6,315 bases of DNA, from positions 1 through 6,315 of the forward strand of contig MNIY01000009.1 in assembly GCA_001919995.1 (NCBI GenBank), written 5' to 3'. Positions within the stretch are counted from its first letter, which is position 1. Each line of letters opens with the position of its first letter. Origin of the DNA: Ktedonobacter sp. 13_1_20CM_4_53_11. Its GTDB lineage: Bacteria; Chloroflexota; Ktedonobacteria; Ktedonobacterales; Ktedonobacteraceae. The position numbers and the translations under genes were made by a program. Shown piece after piece: positions 6,242-6,315 of the stretch. The notes beneath the pieces were generated by a model. It was given only the letters and a program-made list of their open reading frames with translations, had not been told where the DNA came from and ran no database searches.

Positions 6242-6271
6242 ATAATACATATTGTACCACTCCCGCCCCAA
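6242..6271 (-). promoter_or_regulatory. Candidate promoter for the rsmA-kinase unit
   Basis: On the minus strand TTGGGG (6271-6266) and TATTAT (6247-6242) are separated by 18 bases. A second -10-like hexamer, TACAAT, sits at 6256-6251. Either would start transcription near 6235-6245, leaving a short leader before GTG 6215/6209. If real, the GTG at 6260 cannot be the start for this transcript. An additional promoter or gene beyond the right edge cannot be excluded. Confidence 0.35.
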
Positions 6272-6315
6272 CGTATACGATCTATCCCTTCCCGCAATCT
6301 CCCTACCATCCCCAT

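Noticed and set aside
1..6315. A new defence, toxin-antitoxin, secondary-metabolite or mobile-element system spanning the window
   Set aside because: The four genes are a stress protein, a glycosyltransferase, a kinase and a housekeeping rRNA methylase. No nuclease, recombinase, toxin, synthase or terminal repeat was seen, and the genes lie in three separate transcription units.

Overview
The window looks like chromosomal DNA from a Chloroflexota bacterium, most plausibly class Ktedonobacteria. This is an inference from protein style: a YflT-like stress protein with a glycine-rich core, a GT39-like membrane glycosyltransferase with a soluble C-terminal domain, and a cytosolic zinc-ribbon/kinase/TPR protein. 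No rRNA or other marker here settles the taxonomy. I found no tRNA or rRNA gene, insertion sequence, CRISPR array or recognisable defence system.

Layout. (1) Positions 2-847, minus strand: the N-terminal 282 codons of a general-stress-protein-like gene. It runs off the left edge without a stop codon and has a degenerate Asn/Pro/Ala-rich repeat tail. (2) Positions 848-1206: a divergent intergenic region with candidate promoters in both directions and small direct and inverted repeats. (3) Positions 1207-2877, plus strand: a multi-pass GT-C-type glycosyltransferase, ending in a hairpin followed by T-rich sequence that resembles an intrinsic terminator. (4) Positions 2960-5308, minus strand: a 782-residue Ser/Thr protein kinase with an N-terminal zinc ribbon and 13 gapless C-terminal TPR units. 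(5) Positions 5331 to about 6209, minus strand: rsmA (ksgA), the 16S rRNA dimethyladenosine transferase. Its probable promoter lies just upstream, near the right edge.

rsmA and the kinase gene are co-oriented with only 22 bases between them, so they are probably co-transcribed. The glycosyltransferase gene converges on this pair and diverges from the stress-protein gene, so it is probably its own transcription unit. It is also visibly more AT-rich than the kinase gene. The most interesting points are the kinase/TPR architecture linked to rsmA, an Asp-to-Asn change at an expected SAM-contact position of RsmA, and the repeat tail on the truncated stress protein. No wholly new multi-gene system is demonstrable from this window.
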